This document shows, piece after piece, positions 7,246-16,100 of a stretch of 64,000 nucleotides of DNA. A model generated the notes under the pieces. That model saw only the letters and a list, made by a program, of their open reading frames with translations. It did not search any database and was not told the origin of the DNA. Origin of the DNA: Prevotella sp. (GTDB taxonomy: Bacteria > Bacteroidota > Bacteroidia > Bacteroidales > Bacteroidaceae); the NCBI GenBank assembly GCA_016286995.1, contig JAEEVA010000007.1, forward strand, positions 1 through 64,000, written 5' to 3'. The position numbers and the translations under genes are program-made. Each line of letters begins with the position of its first letter. The first letter of the stretch is position 1.

Positions 7246-8577
7246 ATGCAACGTAATATGAGATTCTACGATAGAGAACAAGAAATAGCCTTCCTGCGGA
7301 AGGAAAGGGTAGCTGCAGAGACGGTGGCCCGCTTTACGGTGGTCACAGGGCGCAGGCGCATCGGTAAGACCACTCTGATTACGACGGCATACGAGGACAG
7401 CCCTTTCGTATATTTCTTCGTGGCAAGAAAGGCAGAGGCAGACCTCTGCGAGGTTTACCTTGAGGAAATCAGCGAGAAGCTGGGTATCCCCACTCTGGGC
7501 AGCAGCCGTCATTTCAGTGACATCTTCCGCTACCTAATGCAGCTTTCGCAGACGCGGAGCTTTACGCTTGTGATAGACGAGTTCCAGGATTTCTATCGGG
7601 TGAACAAGGCCGTATTCAGCGAAATGCAGAATATCTGGGATGCCTACGAGAAGACTTCGCACATCAATCTCATCGTATGCGGAAGCATCTATTCAATGAT
7701 GCAGAAGATTTTCAAGGACAAGAGGGAGCCGCTGTACGGACGAAATACGGGCGAGCTGCGGGTGAAGCCTTTCAGACCTTCGGTGCTTAAGCAGATAATG
7801 GTAGATGCAAAGCCTGGCTACAGTCATGAGGATCTGCTGGCGCTCTACACCTTCACGGGAGGTATAGCTAAGTACGTGAATCAGTTGGTGGACGCTGGTG
7901 CGCTGGACAGGGATGCCATGATCAAGCACATCGTGAATGCGAATTCGACCTTCTTAACCGAAGGGAAGAACAACCTGATAGAGGAGTTTGGCAAGGATTA
8001 TGGCGTGTATTTCTCCATCCTGTCGTGTATTGCCCGTGGCAAGAACACTCGCAATGAGATAGAAAATGTGATAGGGAAGGAGGTGAGTGGCTATATGACT
8101 AATCTGGAAAAGGACTACGAGCTTATAGCCAAACGGCAACCTCTGTTTGAGAAGAGTGCTACCAAAAATGTGCGCTATGAAATGGGCGATGTGTTCTATT
8201 CGTTCTGGTTTAGGTTTATCTTCAAGTATGGCTATATTCTCGAAATAGAGAATTATGCGAAGTTGCAGGAGATTATTGGCCGTGACTACAATACATTCAG
8301 CGGTCTGATGCTGGAACGTTATTTCCACAGTGTGGCCATAGAGAGTGGGAAGTTTACCCGTATAGGCCGCTGGTGGGACCGAAAGGGCGAGAATGAGATT
8401 GACATGATTGCCGAGGACGAGCTGGCTGACAGCGTAACGTTCTATGAGATAAAACGGCAGAAAGACGAGATAAGTCTGGGTGTTCTGAGACAGAAGGCTG
8501 AAGTATTCCTGCAGGCGACTCACGAATTCAGAGAGTACGACATCTCGTACAAGGGGTTGTCGATGGAGGATATGTGA
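7246..8577 (+). CDS. Archaeal-type ATPase with C-terminal DUF234 (PD-(D/E)XK-like) domain
   Basis: 443 residues. Walker A is GRRRIGKT at 35-42, Walker B is LVIDEFQDF near 105-113, and an arginine-rich SIYSMM...REPLYGR segment follows, all typical of the ATPase_2 family that is widespread in Bacteroidota and archaea. The C-terminal part has GENEIDMIA and about 20 residues later TFYEIKRQ, matching the D...ExK pattern of the DUF234 nuclease-like fold. These proteins are abundant accessory genes of unknown physiological role. An alternative ATG lies 12 bases downstream (7258). It stands beside the defence pair but there is no direct evidence that it takes part in defence. Confidence 0.85.
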   Translation: MQRNMRFYDREQEIAFLRKERVAAETVARFTVVTGRRRIGKTTLITTAYEDSPFVYFFVARKAEADLCEVYLEEISEKLGIPTLGSSRHFSDIFRYLMQLSQTRSFTLVIDEFQDFYRVNKAVFSEMQNIWDAYEKTSHINLIVCGSIYSMMQKIFKDKREPLYGRNTGELRVKPFRPSVLKQIMVDAKPGYSHEDLLALYTFTGGIAKYVNQLVDAGALDRDAMIKHIVNANSTFLTEGKNNLIEEFGKDYGVYFSILSCIARGKNTRNEIENVIGKEVSGYMTNLEKDYELIAKRQPLFEKSATKNVRYEMGDVFYSFWFRFIFKYGYILEIENYAKLQEIIGRDYNTFSGLMLERYFHSVAIESGKFTRIGRWWDRKGENEIDMIAEDELADSVTFYEIKRQKDEISLGVLRQKAEVFLQATHEFREYDISYKGLSMEDM

Positions 8578-8596
8578 AACGTTATTATATGTAAGT

Positions 8597-9952
8597 ATGA
8601 AATATTTATTATCTTTTTTGTTGCTATGGTCTTGTTGGAACAGCAGCTTTGCTGAGCCTGCCGACTCGACGATGTCTACTAAACCCCGCAAACACCCATG
8701 GCTGGCGGCAGGAGAGATTGTAGTGTTTAATGGAGGGCTTGTTGTCTATAACGCCATTCGTAACAGCGCGGAAGATTTCAGCCATATCACGATGAAAGAT
8801 ATCAGGCGCAATGTGACGCATGGCTACTGGTGGTGGGATTGCGATGGCTTTCGGGTGAATACCATTGAGCATCCTATTCATGGTGTCATCTATTATAATA
8901 TCGCACGCCTCAATGGTATGTCTGTTGTAGAGTCGAGTCTCTATACGCTGGGCGGCAGCTGGATGTGGGAGATATTCTGCGAGTCGGAGCAGCCGTCCAT
9001 CAACGATATGGTGTATACGACGTTTGGTGGTATTACCCTTGGTGAACCCATCTACCGAACGGGACGGCGCGTGTTTAACGACCTGTTCCGGCGTGGCAAG
9101 GTGCCTCGTGACACGACACCCTTTACGCTGTCACTATCTGCCGGCTACCGTGCTTTCTGGCCGAATCATCATCCTACAGTACGGACAGGGTACCTGACGC
9201 TGGAATCGTCATACGGTGATATGATGGATGATGAAAGTGGGCTTTTCGACTATTTCCAGATACGAGGCACGGCGGTGTTCGGTAGCAACCAGTTTATAGT
9301 GGGTGCTGCCAAGGTCACAGCACAGCTGTATAGCCAGCAGCTCGTAGATGAACCGCAGCGGAAAGTGGTATGGGGCATCTATAACCACTTTGACTATGAT
9401 GCGGTTGCGCCTTATTATGATTTGCCAAAGAGTGAACGTGAGAAACATTACTATGGCTTTTCTGAGGTGGGCGTCTTTGGTCCTGGCATCGCCTATCGCT
9501 TGGGAGACAAGAACCGTGTTGAGCAGCAGCTGCATGTCACGGGTATTGCGATGGGTACGACGCCTACGACGACGCAGCATAAGAAGGATGGCCAGCGTGG
9601 CTACTCTTTCGGCAGCGGCTATGGTGCGAAGCTCATCACCAAGGCGAAGCTGGGGGATGTCCTCAGTGCCTCGGTGGATGCGGAGTTCTCGCAGCTCTTT
9701 ACGTGGGATGGCTTCTACGATGATGATCCATCGCGCTATCGTCCCTCTATTCCTTCAATACAGGGTGAGGCGGGGAATGCGGTGACGCTCATTGTGACAC
9801 CGTCAGTGACGGTCACACCGATACCTGCTCTGAGCCATCTGTCGTTGGAGGGGCGTGGAAGGTTCTTCCATTCGCACTTTAATTATAAGTATCATCCGCA
9901 TAGCTCCACGCATGCGTGGGAGGTCATGGCGGGAGTGAAATATACTTTTTAG
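8597..9952 (+). CDS. DUF3943 outer-membrane protein
   Basis: 451 residues with a signal peptide (MKYLLSFLLLWSCWNSSFA) and a DUF3943-like core: HPWLAAGEIVVFNGGLVVYN, the Trp-rich TH-GYWWWDCDGFRVN, then HPIHGVIYYNIARLNG and GGSWMWEIF. The second half alternates polar and aromatic residues and ends in Phe (VKYTF), which fits a beta-barrel of the outer membrane. Members of the family have no assigned reaction. It starts 19 bases after the ATPase gene but the functions look unrelated. A GC-rich hairpin (9970-9986) lies just after the stop. Confidence 0.8.
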   Translation: MKYLLSFLLLWSCWNSSFAEPADSTMSTKPRKHPWLAAGEIVVFNGGLVVYNAIRNSAEDFSHITMKDIRRNVTHGYWWWDCDGFRVNTIEHPIHGVIYYNIARLNGMSVVESSLYTLGGSWMWEIFCESEQPSINDMVYTTFGGITLGEPIYRTGRRVFNDLFRRGKVPRDTTPFTLSLSAGYRAFWPNHHPTVRTGYLTLESSYGDMMDDESGLFDYFQIRGTAVFGSNQFIVGAAKVTAQLYSQQLVDEPQRKVVWGIYNHFDYDAVAPYYDLPKSEREKHYYGFSEVGVFGPGIAYRLGDKNRVEQQLHVTGIAMGTTPTTTQHKKDGQRGYSFGSGYGAKLITKAKLGDVLSASVDAEFSQLFTWDGFYDDDPSRYRPSIPSIQGEAGNAVTLIVTPSVTVTPIPALSHLSLEGRGRFFHSHFNYKYHPHSSTHAWEVMAGVKYTF

Positions 9953-10270
9953 TCTCGCAGATTTAGAGGCCCCCGCCAAACGGGGGACGGCTATAATGCA
10001 GGGGGCTATTTAATGTCTCGCAGAAAGCGCAGAAAACGCAGAAAGAGACCTAAAGGTCTGAGCTAAAGGGCTCGGGAGAACACGGATGGAACGGATAGAA
10101 CGGATGTTTAAAAATCCATAGATGTTACAGCCTCAAATTATCAAAAATGCACGATTTCACCGATATTTTTTTTATTTCTGTGATATCTGTGTGTCCTTTT
10201 AAAATTTTTGCGTCATCTGCGATATCTGCGAGACTTTAAAAAAAGATCCGTGAGATCTGTGTGACAATTC
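9953..10270. repeat. Gene-free stretch built of dispersed nonamer repeats
   Basis: Between the DUF3943 gene and tRNA-Leu there is no credible gene. It holds a CCCCCG/CGGGGG hairpin (9970-9986), a CGCAGAAAn array of three 9-bp units (10019-10045), an AACGGATnG array (10081-10106), and AT-rich DNA with ATCTGCGnn/ATCTGTGnn units (10180-10260). All belong to the short-period repeat families seen elsewhere in the window. Confidence 0.6.
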
Positions 10271-10274
10271 AAAA

Positions 10275-10309
10275 AAAAGCGAGACGAGAGTTGACCTCGT
10301 CTCGCTTTT
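10275..10309 (-). terminator. Terminator downstream of tRNA-Leu
   Basis: Perfect 10-bp stem GCGAGACGAG/CTCGTCTCGC with a 7-nt loop; on the minus strand it is followed by eight T residues. Confidence 0.85.
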
Positions 10310-10311
10310 CG

Positions 10312-10393
10312 TACCCAGACCCGGGCTCGAACCGGGATGGGTTGCCCCACTGGTGTTTGAGACCAGCGCGTCTACCGATTCCGCCATCTGGGC
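10312..10393 (-). tRNA. tRNA-Leu (anticodon CAA)
   Basis: Reverse complement gives an 82-nt class II tRNA: acceptor arm GCCCAGA/TCTGGGT with discriminator A, D arm with GGTAGACGCG, anticodon arm CTGGT-CTCAAAC-ACCAG (CAA), a short variable arm and T arm CCCGGTTCGAGCCCGGG. The 3' CCA is not encoded. A strong terminator follows. Confidence 0.97.
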
Positions 10394-10471
10394 TTTTGCG
10401 GGTGCAAAATTACAAATAAAAATTAAGAAAGAAGAAAAAAGCATGAAGAATTTTTAAAAATATATCTTTTT

Positions 10472-10503
10472 TTTGCAAATCTGCAATTCTTTTCGTAACT
10501 TAG
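10472..10503 (+). promoter_or_regulatory. Promoter of manC
   Basis: TTTG at 10472-10475 and TAACTTAG at 10496-10503 (one mismatch to TAnnTTTG), spacer 20 nt, start codon 28 bp further on. Confidence 0.65.
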
Positions 10504-10531
10504 CACACCGTTTAAGCTTATCTACATACTT

Positions 10532-11638
10532 ATGGAAGTCAACAACCAGAATTTTTGTATTATACTTGCTGGCGGAAAGGGACGCCGCCTATGGCCTTGC
10601 AGCCGCGAAAACCGTCCCAAGCAGTTCGTGGATTTCTTTGGTGTCGGACGTACGCAGCTTCAGCAGACGTTCGACCGTTTTGCAAAAATACTGCCCCAGG
10701 AGAATATCATGATATGCACCAATCGCGAATATGCCCCCATTGTGCGCGAACAGCTTCCTGACCTGCATGAGGAGAATCTGCTGGTGGAACCGGTCAATCG
10801 TGGTACGGCACCCAGCGTGGCCTGGGCCAATATGCGCGTCTGCCGTCGTAACCTGAAGGCCAATGTGGTCATCACGCCTTCCGACCAGTTTGTGCTTAAC
10901 GAGGATGCCTTCTATGCGAATGTGGAGGAGGCTTTCCTTTTCGTGGCTAACAACAACAACCTGCTGACGATGGGTGTGGTGCCGACGCGTGCTGAGCCAG
11001 GCTATGGCTATATCCAGAAGGGTGAGCTCATCATACCCCGATGGTCTCCCGAACCGAAGATATACCATGTGCAGTCGTTTGCTGAGAAACCTGAGCGTAA
11101 CTTTGCCCAGATGTTCATGGACTCTGGCGAGTTCCTGTGGAATACGGGTATCATCCTGTCGAGTGCCCAATTCCTTGATATCTGCTTCCGACGGCTGTTC
11201 CCGGATGTGCTCAACCGTTTCGACAGTCGTATGACGAAGTATACCATCGAACAGGAGATGCATTTTGTCAATGAATACTATCCGTCGTATCCCAATCTGA
11301 GTATCGACCAGGGTGTGCTGGAGCGCTGTGAGAACGTGTGTGTCATGCGCTGTGACTTCGGATGGGCCGATCTGGGTACGTGGCATGCCATCTATGAGTG
11401 TATGAGCAGGGCTGAGGGTGACAATGTCGTCGTGGACTCCACGGTGATGATGGAGGACTCGCACAACAATGTCATCAAGTTGCCTAAGGGACGCCTGGGT
11501 GTCATCAACGGCCTGGACGGCTATATCGTGGCCGAGGAGGATAATGTGCTGCTGATTTGTAAGAAGGGAGACTCGTCGGCACTGGTTCGCAAATATGTCA
11601 ATGAGGTGCAGATGAAATATGGTGACGATTTCGTGTAA
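10532..11638 (+). CDS. manC: Mannose-1-phosphate guanylyltransferase
   Basis: Makes GDP-mannose from mannose-1-phosphate and GTP for mannose- and fucose-containing glycans. The nucleotidyltransferase signature LAGGKGRRLWP..S...PKQF is at 12-32, the FAEKP motif at 183-187, and FGWADLGTW starts at 276. At 368 residues it has only the transferase domain, without the C-terminal isomerase cupin of the longer bifunctional enzymes, as is common in Bacteroidota. A glycosyltransferase gene follows 80 bp downstream, which suggests a glycan context. Good promoter and ATG at 10532. Confidence 0.95.
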   Translation: MEVNNQNFCIILAGGKGRRLWPCSRENRPKQFVDFFGVGRTQLQQTFDRFAKILPQENIMICTNREYAPIVREQLPDLHEENLLVEPVNRGTAPSVAWANMRVCRRNLKANVVITPSDQFVLNEDAFYANVEEAFLFVANNNNLLTMGVVPTRAEPGYGYIQKGELIIPRWSPEPKIYHVQSFAEKPERNFAQMFMDSGEFLWNTGIILSSAQFLDICFRRLFPDVLNRFDSRMTKYTIEQEMHFVNEYYPSYPNLSIDQGVLERCENVCVMRCDFGWADLGTWHAIYECMSRAEGDNVVVDSTVMMEDSHNNVIKLPKGRLGVINGLDGYIVAEEDNVLLICKKGDSSALVRKYVNEVQMKYGDDFV

Positions 11639-11671
11639 CCGTCCTTATAAATATAATAAGGTACGCGCGTG

Positions 11672-11713
11672 GAGAATTGAGAATTGAGAATTGACAATTG
11701 AGAATTGAGAATT
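11672..11713. repeat. Heptamer tandem repeat (GAGAATT x6)
   Basis: Six consecutive 7-bp units, five GAGAATT and one GACAATT, ending five bases before the next ATG. Confidence 0.9.
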
Positions 11714-11718
11714 GAAGG

Positions 11719-12816
11719 ATGATTGTTGGACTGGATGCAAAACGTATTGTACGTAATGGTACTGGACTGGGCAGCTATGGCCGTACGCTGGTCAATGACC
11801 TGATACGTCGGGGTGACAGCAGTCTGCAGTTGCGTCTCTATGCTCCTGACGAAGGACGCTCCACCCTGAGGTCACAAATCATTGAGGGAGCGACGTTCTG
11901 TTATCCGTCTGGCCGGCCTTCTAACCTGCGCAAGATGTGGTGGCGTTCTCATGGTGTGATCAGCGACCTGCAGCACGATGGGGTCGAGGTCTATCATGGC
12001 CTGTCGGGGGAGTTGCCCATCGGTCTGCGTAAGACTGGCATTCGCGGCATCGTCACCATTCATGACCTGATCTTCCTACGACATCCAGAATACTACCACT
12101 GGCTCGACACCAAGTTGTATGCATGGAAATTCCGTCAGACGCTCCACGAGGCTGACCATATCATAGCCATCAGTGAGCGTACCCGTCAGGATATCCTGGA
12201 ATTGGGTGGTGAACAGTATGACGATCGTATCAGTGTTATCTACCAGAGCTTTTCACCCCGTTTCTCTGCCGATGTCAAGTCAGAGCGACGCCAGGAGGTG
12301 CGCCAGCGCTATCAGCTGCCCCAACGCTATATCCTCAGTGTGGGAACCATCGAGCAGCGTAAGAACCTGCTGCTGGCCTGTGAGGCTGTCGACCTCTTAC
12401 CCCAGGAGGTTCATCTTGTCGCTGTTGGCCGTCAGACAGACTATGTCCGTCAGCTGCCACAGTCAGAACGTATCCATCTGCTCAGCGGCGTACCCGATGC
12501 CGACCTGGCTGCCCTCTATGCGATGGCCGAGGCTTTTGTCTATCCTTCCCGCTATGAAGGTTTCGGCATACCCATCATCGAAGCCATTGCCGCCGGACTG
12601 CCTGTCGTCGCCTGTACGGGGTCGTGTCTTGAGGAAGCGGGAGGTCCTGCCACCCTCTATGTCGCTCCGGACAATGTCATTGATATGGCCGAGGCCCTGA
12701 AGATGTCGCTTCGTGGTGCCAGGGGTAGGGAAGACCGCATCTGTCGAAGTCAGGAATACATCCGCCGTTTTCAGGGTACTGATGTCGCAGGTCAGGTGGC
12801 CGACCTATATATATAA
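11719..12816 (+). CDS. Glycosyltransferase family 4 protein
   Basis: A GT-B fold retaining glycosyltransferase of 365 residues. The N-terminal half has the GLGSYGRTLV loop and VTIHDLIFL; the C-terminal half has SVGTIEQRKNL (donor-binding start) and the E-x7-E pair Glu280/Glu288 in EGFGIPIIE. Likely adds a hexose or deoxyhexose in lipid-linked or surface glycan synthesis at the inner face of the membrane; donor unknown, GDP-mannose being suggested by the adjacent manC. A heptamer array fills the space where a ribosome-binding region would lie. Confidence 0.88.
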   Translation: MIVGLDAKRIVRNGTGLGSYGRTLVNDLIRRGDSSLQLRLYAPDEGRSTLRSQIIEGATFCYPSGRPSNLRKMWWRSHGVISDLQHDGVEVYHGLSGELPIGLRKTGIRGIVTIHDLIFLRHPEYYHWLDTKLYAWKFRQTLHEADHIIAISERTRQDILELGGEQYDDRISVIYQSFSPRFSADVKSERRQEVRQRYQLPQRYILSVGTIEQRKNLLLACEAVDLLPQEVHLVAVGRQTDYVRQLPQSERIHLLSGVPDADLAALYAMAEAFVYPSRYEGFGIPIIEAIAAGLPVVACTGSCLEEAGGPATLYVAPDNVIDMAEALKMSLRGARGREDRICRSQEYIRRFQGTDVAGQVADLYI

Positions 12817-12969
12817 TAAGGTATAGTGAAAAAATCGTAATTTAGATGCAAGTGGCAACATTACTATTAAAAAAAACAAAAAAAGTCCCTAAAATTATGT
12901 CCGAAACGGTTCAAAAACGGAAAAAAGTGACTTTTTTCGGCACTTTTTTAAAAAAATGTGCAAAAATCC

Positions 12970-13000
12970 TTGCAAGTTATGGAATTAATGCCTATATTTG
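12970..13000 (+). promoter_or_regulatory. Promoter of the large surface lipoprotein gene
   Basis: TTG at 12970-12972 and TATATTTG at 12993-13000, spacer 20 nt, leaving a leader of about 95 nt. The rest of the 12817-13100 gap is very A-rich and without genes. Confidence 0.65.
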
Positions 13001-13100
13001 CACCCAAAAACGTGACTCATTGTGTGAGATGCGTCTAAAAAGTGTGAGAGAATAGAGAACAAATAACTTCTTTTTTATTAATTAATTTAATTTAAATCGT

Positions 13101-16100
13101 ATGAACAAAAAGATTTTGAGTGCATTGCTCATGGGTGCTTTCTTCTTAGCTTCCACGAGTATGTTTGTGTCTTGTAAGGACTACGATGACGACATCAAGG
13201 ACTTACAGGCTCAGATCGACAAGAACACATCTGCGATTAACACCATTCAGAATTTGATTCAGAATGGTTCTATTCTGCAGAGTGTTGATCCGATTGCTGG
13301 CGGTATCAGAGTTACCATCGATGGCAAGACTTACGACATTGTCAATGGTAAGGATGGCTCTGACGGCACTGACGGTAAAAACGGTACTGTTTGGACTATC
13401 GGTGACGACGGTTACTGGTACAAGGACGGCGTAAAGACCGATTACCCCGCTCAGGGTCCCAAGGGTGACAAGGGCGACAAGGGTGACAAGGGTGACAAGG
13501 GTGACAAGGGCGATACCGGTTCTACCGGCCCTGGTGGTGATCCCGGCCCATCTGCTGGTTCTGGCATCTACTACGTGCCCAACTCAACTACTGGTTGCTT
13601 CGACAAGTATCTGGATGGTGTATTCGTAGAGCACACCAGCATCAGCTTCCTGTCTGATCCTACTCAGACTCCCAGCGGTGTTATCACTGCCGTTAAGGAG
13701 AACGACTACCTGACTCTGTACGGTGTTCAGGGTGGCGCTGGCGAGCTCGGCGTTGTGTCTATCTCTCTGACCGGTACTCTGAAGAGCCTCGTATTCATTC
13801 CTCACTTCTATCTGGATGGTATCGAGACGATCGAGTATCCTTGGTTCGGTGACTCTACTCTGGTGAAGAGCAATCCTATTGCTGCTTACAATCAGGATGG
13901 TAACAACCGTTCTGGCATGATTCACCATGGCAAGCACATCCTGAGTGCTGGTTACAACTACCTGCCGGATAACCTGCAGCACAAGCCCCAGGGCCCGATT
14001 CCTACTCGTAAGGCTATCATCTACGGTCCTGTGATTGGTGTTGACTATGAGATCAATCCCTCTAACGCTAAGCTGGCTTGGGACGACAACGCTCCCAGCT
14101 ACAAGGTGCTGACTCCTGAGGTTGTTTACACTAACTACACTCGCGCTGCTGCTAGCAAGCTGCAGGTTTCTTCTCCGAAGACCTACGGCCGCTTCACTAA
14201 GGACGCTGAGGTGTTTGCTATCAAGCAGGCTAATCAGACTAACGACAACTCTGCAGTTAACTTCCTGCAGGCTGGTATGCAGATTAAGAATCCTCAGTAT
14301 CTGGAGCCCTATCCCACAGCTGACCTGATCAACGGTGGTTATCTGCCCGCTACTTTGGATGCTAGCTACAATCTGCCTTGGGGTACTTGGTACGGCTGGT
14401 ATGCTGAAGATGGTACTCCTTACACTGACAAGGACAACACTGTTGCCCTGCAGCTGCACAACATCGACGATGCCGACGTTACTTCTGACTACGCTCTGCT
14501 GATCCCCTCTCGCCTGCGTCTTGAGGGTCTGATCTGGAGCACCAAGCCCATGTATGTTGAGCCTGGCTTCGGTCCCGCTGCTGGTGGTGTAACCGGTGAT
14601 GAGAATGGCTGGTACAGCAGAAACTCTAAGATCTTCGTTTGGGACTCTCCCGAGGAGGCTCTCGACAACGATATGGGTGCTGCTCTCGAGCTCGCTGTTG
14701 ACGATGACTTCATCGACCTGAAGAAGTATCTGGGTATCCAGATCCTGAAGGAGAATGTTATCACCCGTAAGGTTGGTGCTGTTAAGTGGCCTGCTAGCCA
14801 GTACACTTCTGACGCTAAGGATCCCGAGGGCGTTGCTAAGTACTATGGTGAGGAAGAGAACTACGACATGCACTATGAGTTCCAGCTGGTTGACTACGAG
14901 GTAGCTGACAACGTAACTCGTGACTCTCGTTATGCTACATTCACCGACACTGGTGACCTGAAGGACGCTGAGAATCAGACTACCAGCTACACTGGTCGCG
15001 TTCGTGCCCTGAGTGTTAACGAGATTAAGGAGACTATCGCACAGGGTAGCACTACTGCTGTAGACCGTGAGCCTCTGGTTCGCGTACTTGTTAAGACTAA
15101 GGCTGGTGATGTTATGCTCGATGGTTACATCCTGATCCACATCACTAACACCAAGGCTAACCTGGCTGTTGCTACATATCCTGAATTCGACCTGAAGTTC
15201 GACTTCTGCAACGGTGTTGTTGGTAAGACTGACTGGGCTCAGTTCTCTAAGCTGATCCTGCAGGATGCTATGAACAACTACGAGAAGCAGACCTTCGACT
15301 TCTTCTACTGGGCTGACTGTTACACCAAGGCTGGTTCTACAGACTATCTGCAGGATCTGGGCTTCGTGAACACTGAGGCTGAGAAGATTGCTTCGATTAC
15401 CAATGCTCCTTACGATGGACACATCAACACTTACTCAATGAAGATCTTCAACTTCGGTAAGGATATCTATGGTACGCTCGATGCTACCCACAAGGATCCC
15501 ACAGATCCCTCTATGGCAAAGGGTAACCACAATGGTAAGCTGGAGACCAGCAATGCCTTCGAGAACAAGGCTCTGGGTGTTGTTGAGTACTATCCTAACA
15601 CCGATGGTCAGACCAACCACACTTGGAGATGGTATCTGACAGCTGATGAGGTTGAGTACCTGACTCACGATAAGGCTAACAATGATCCTGTATATGTTAC
15701 ACGTTGGATCCGCTTCCAGGCTAAGACCTTCCAGGAGGCTAATGCAGCTATGCCTGGTGGCGTAACTCAGTACACTCAGGACAACTACAATGCTCCTTAT
15801 CCATTCATTTGGGTGAAGATGACCATGAAGCTCACTCGTGACGCTAAGACTGGTAAGTATGCAACTAAGATTCCTGAGTACTGGTACCACTACAACACTG
15901 GTGCTGACGAGGGTTGGTCTGGTATCCTCTTCGATATCGAGGCTCCTCGTGGCGGTACTGTCATGGGTTGCACTAACACTCAAGCTTCTATCAAGGACAA
16001 GAACTGGGATGGTACTCCTGCTTACAAGCTGGATGATAACGTAGTGAACGCTGCTAAGCTGGCTGCTCCTGCTGCAGGCTTCGGCACTGCTAAGAAGGGT

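Noticed and set aside
10199..10444. 81-codon minus-strand frame
   Set aside because: It runs across tRNA-Leu and its terminator.
13459..13530. Regular 9-bp repeats that might be a CRISPR or minisatellite
   Set aside because: They code in frame for Gly-Asp-Lys triplets; there are no spacers and no cas genes. No CRISPR array was seen anywhere in the window.
13584..15422. 612-codon open frame on the minus strand inside the large lipoprotein gene
   Set aside because: It is the antisense shadow of a gene with very narrow codon use (few TAG/TAA on the complement); it has no signal, domain or promoter.
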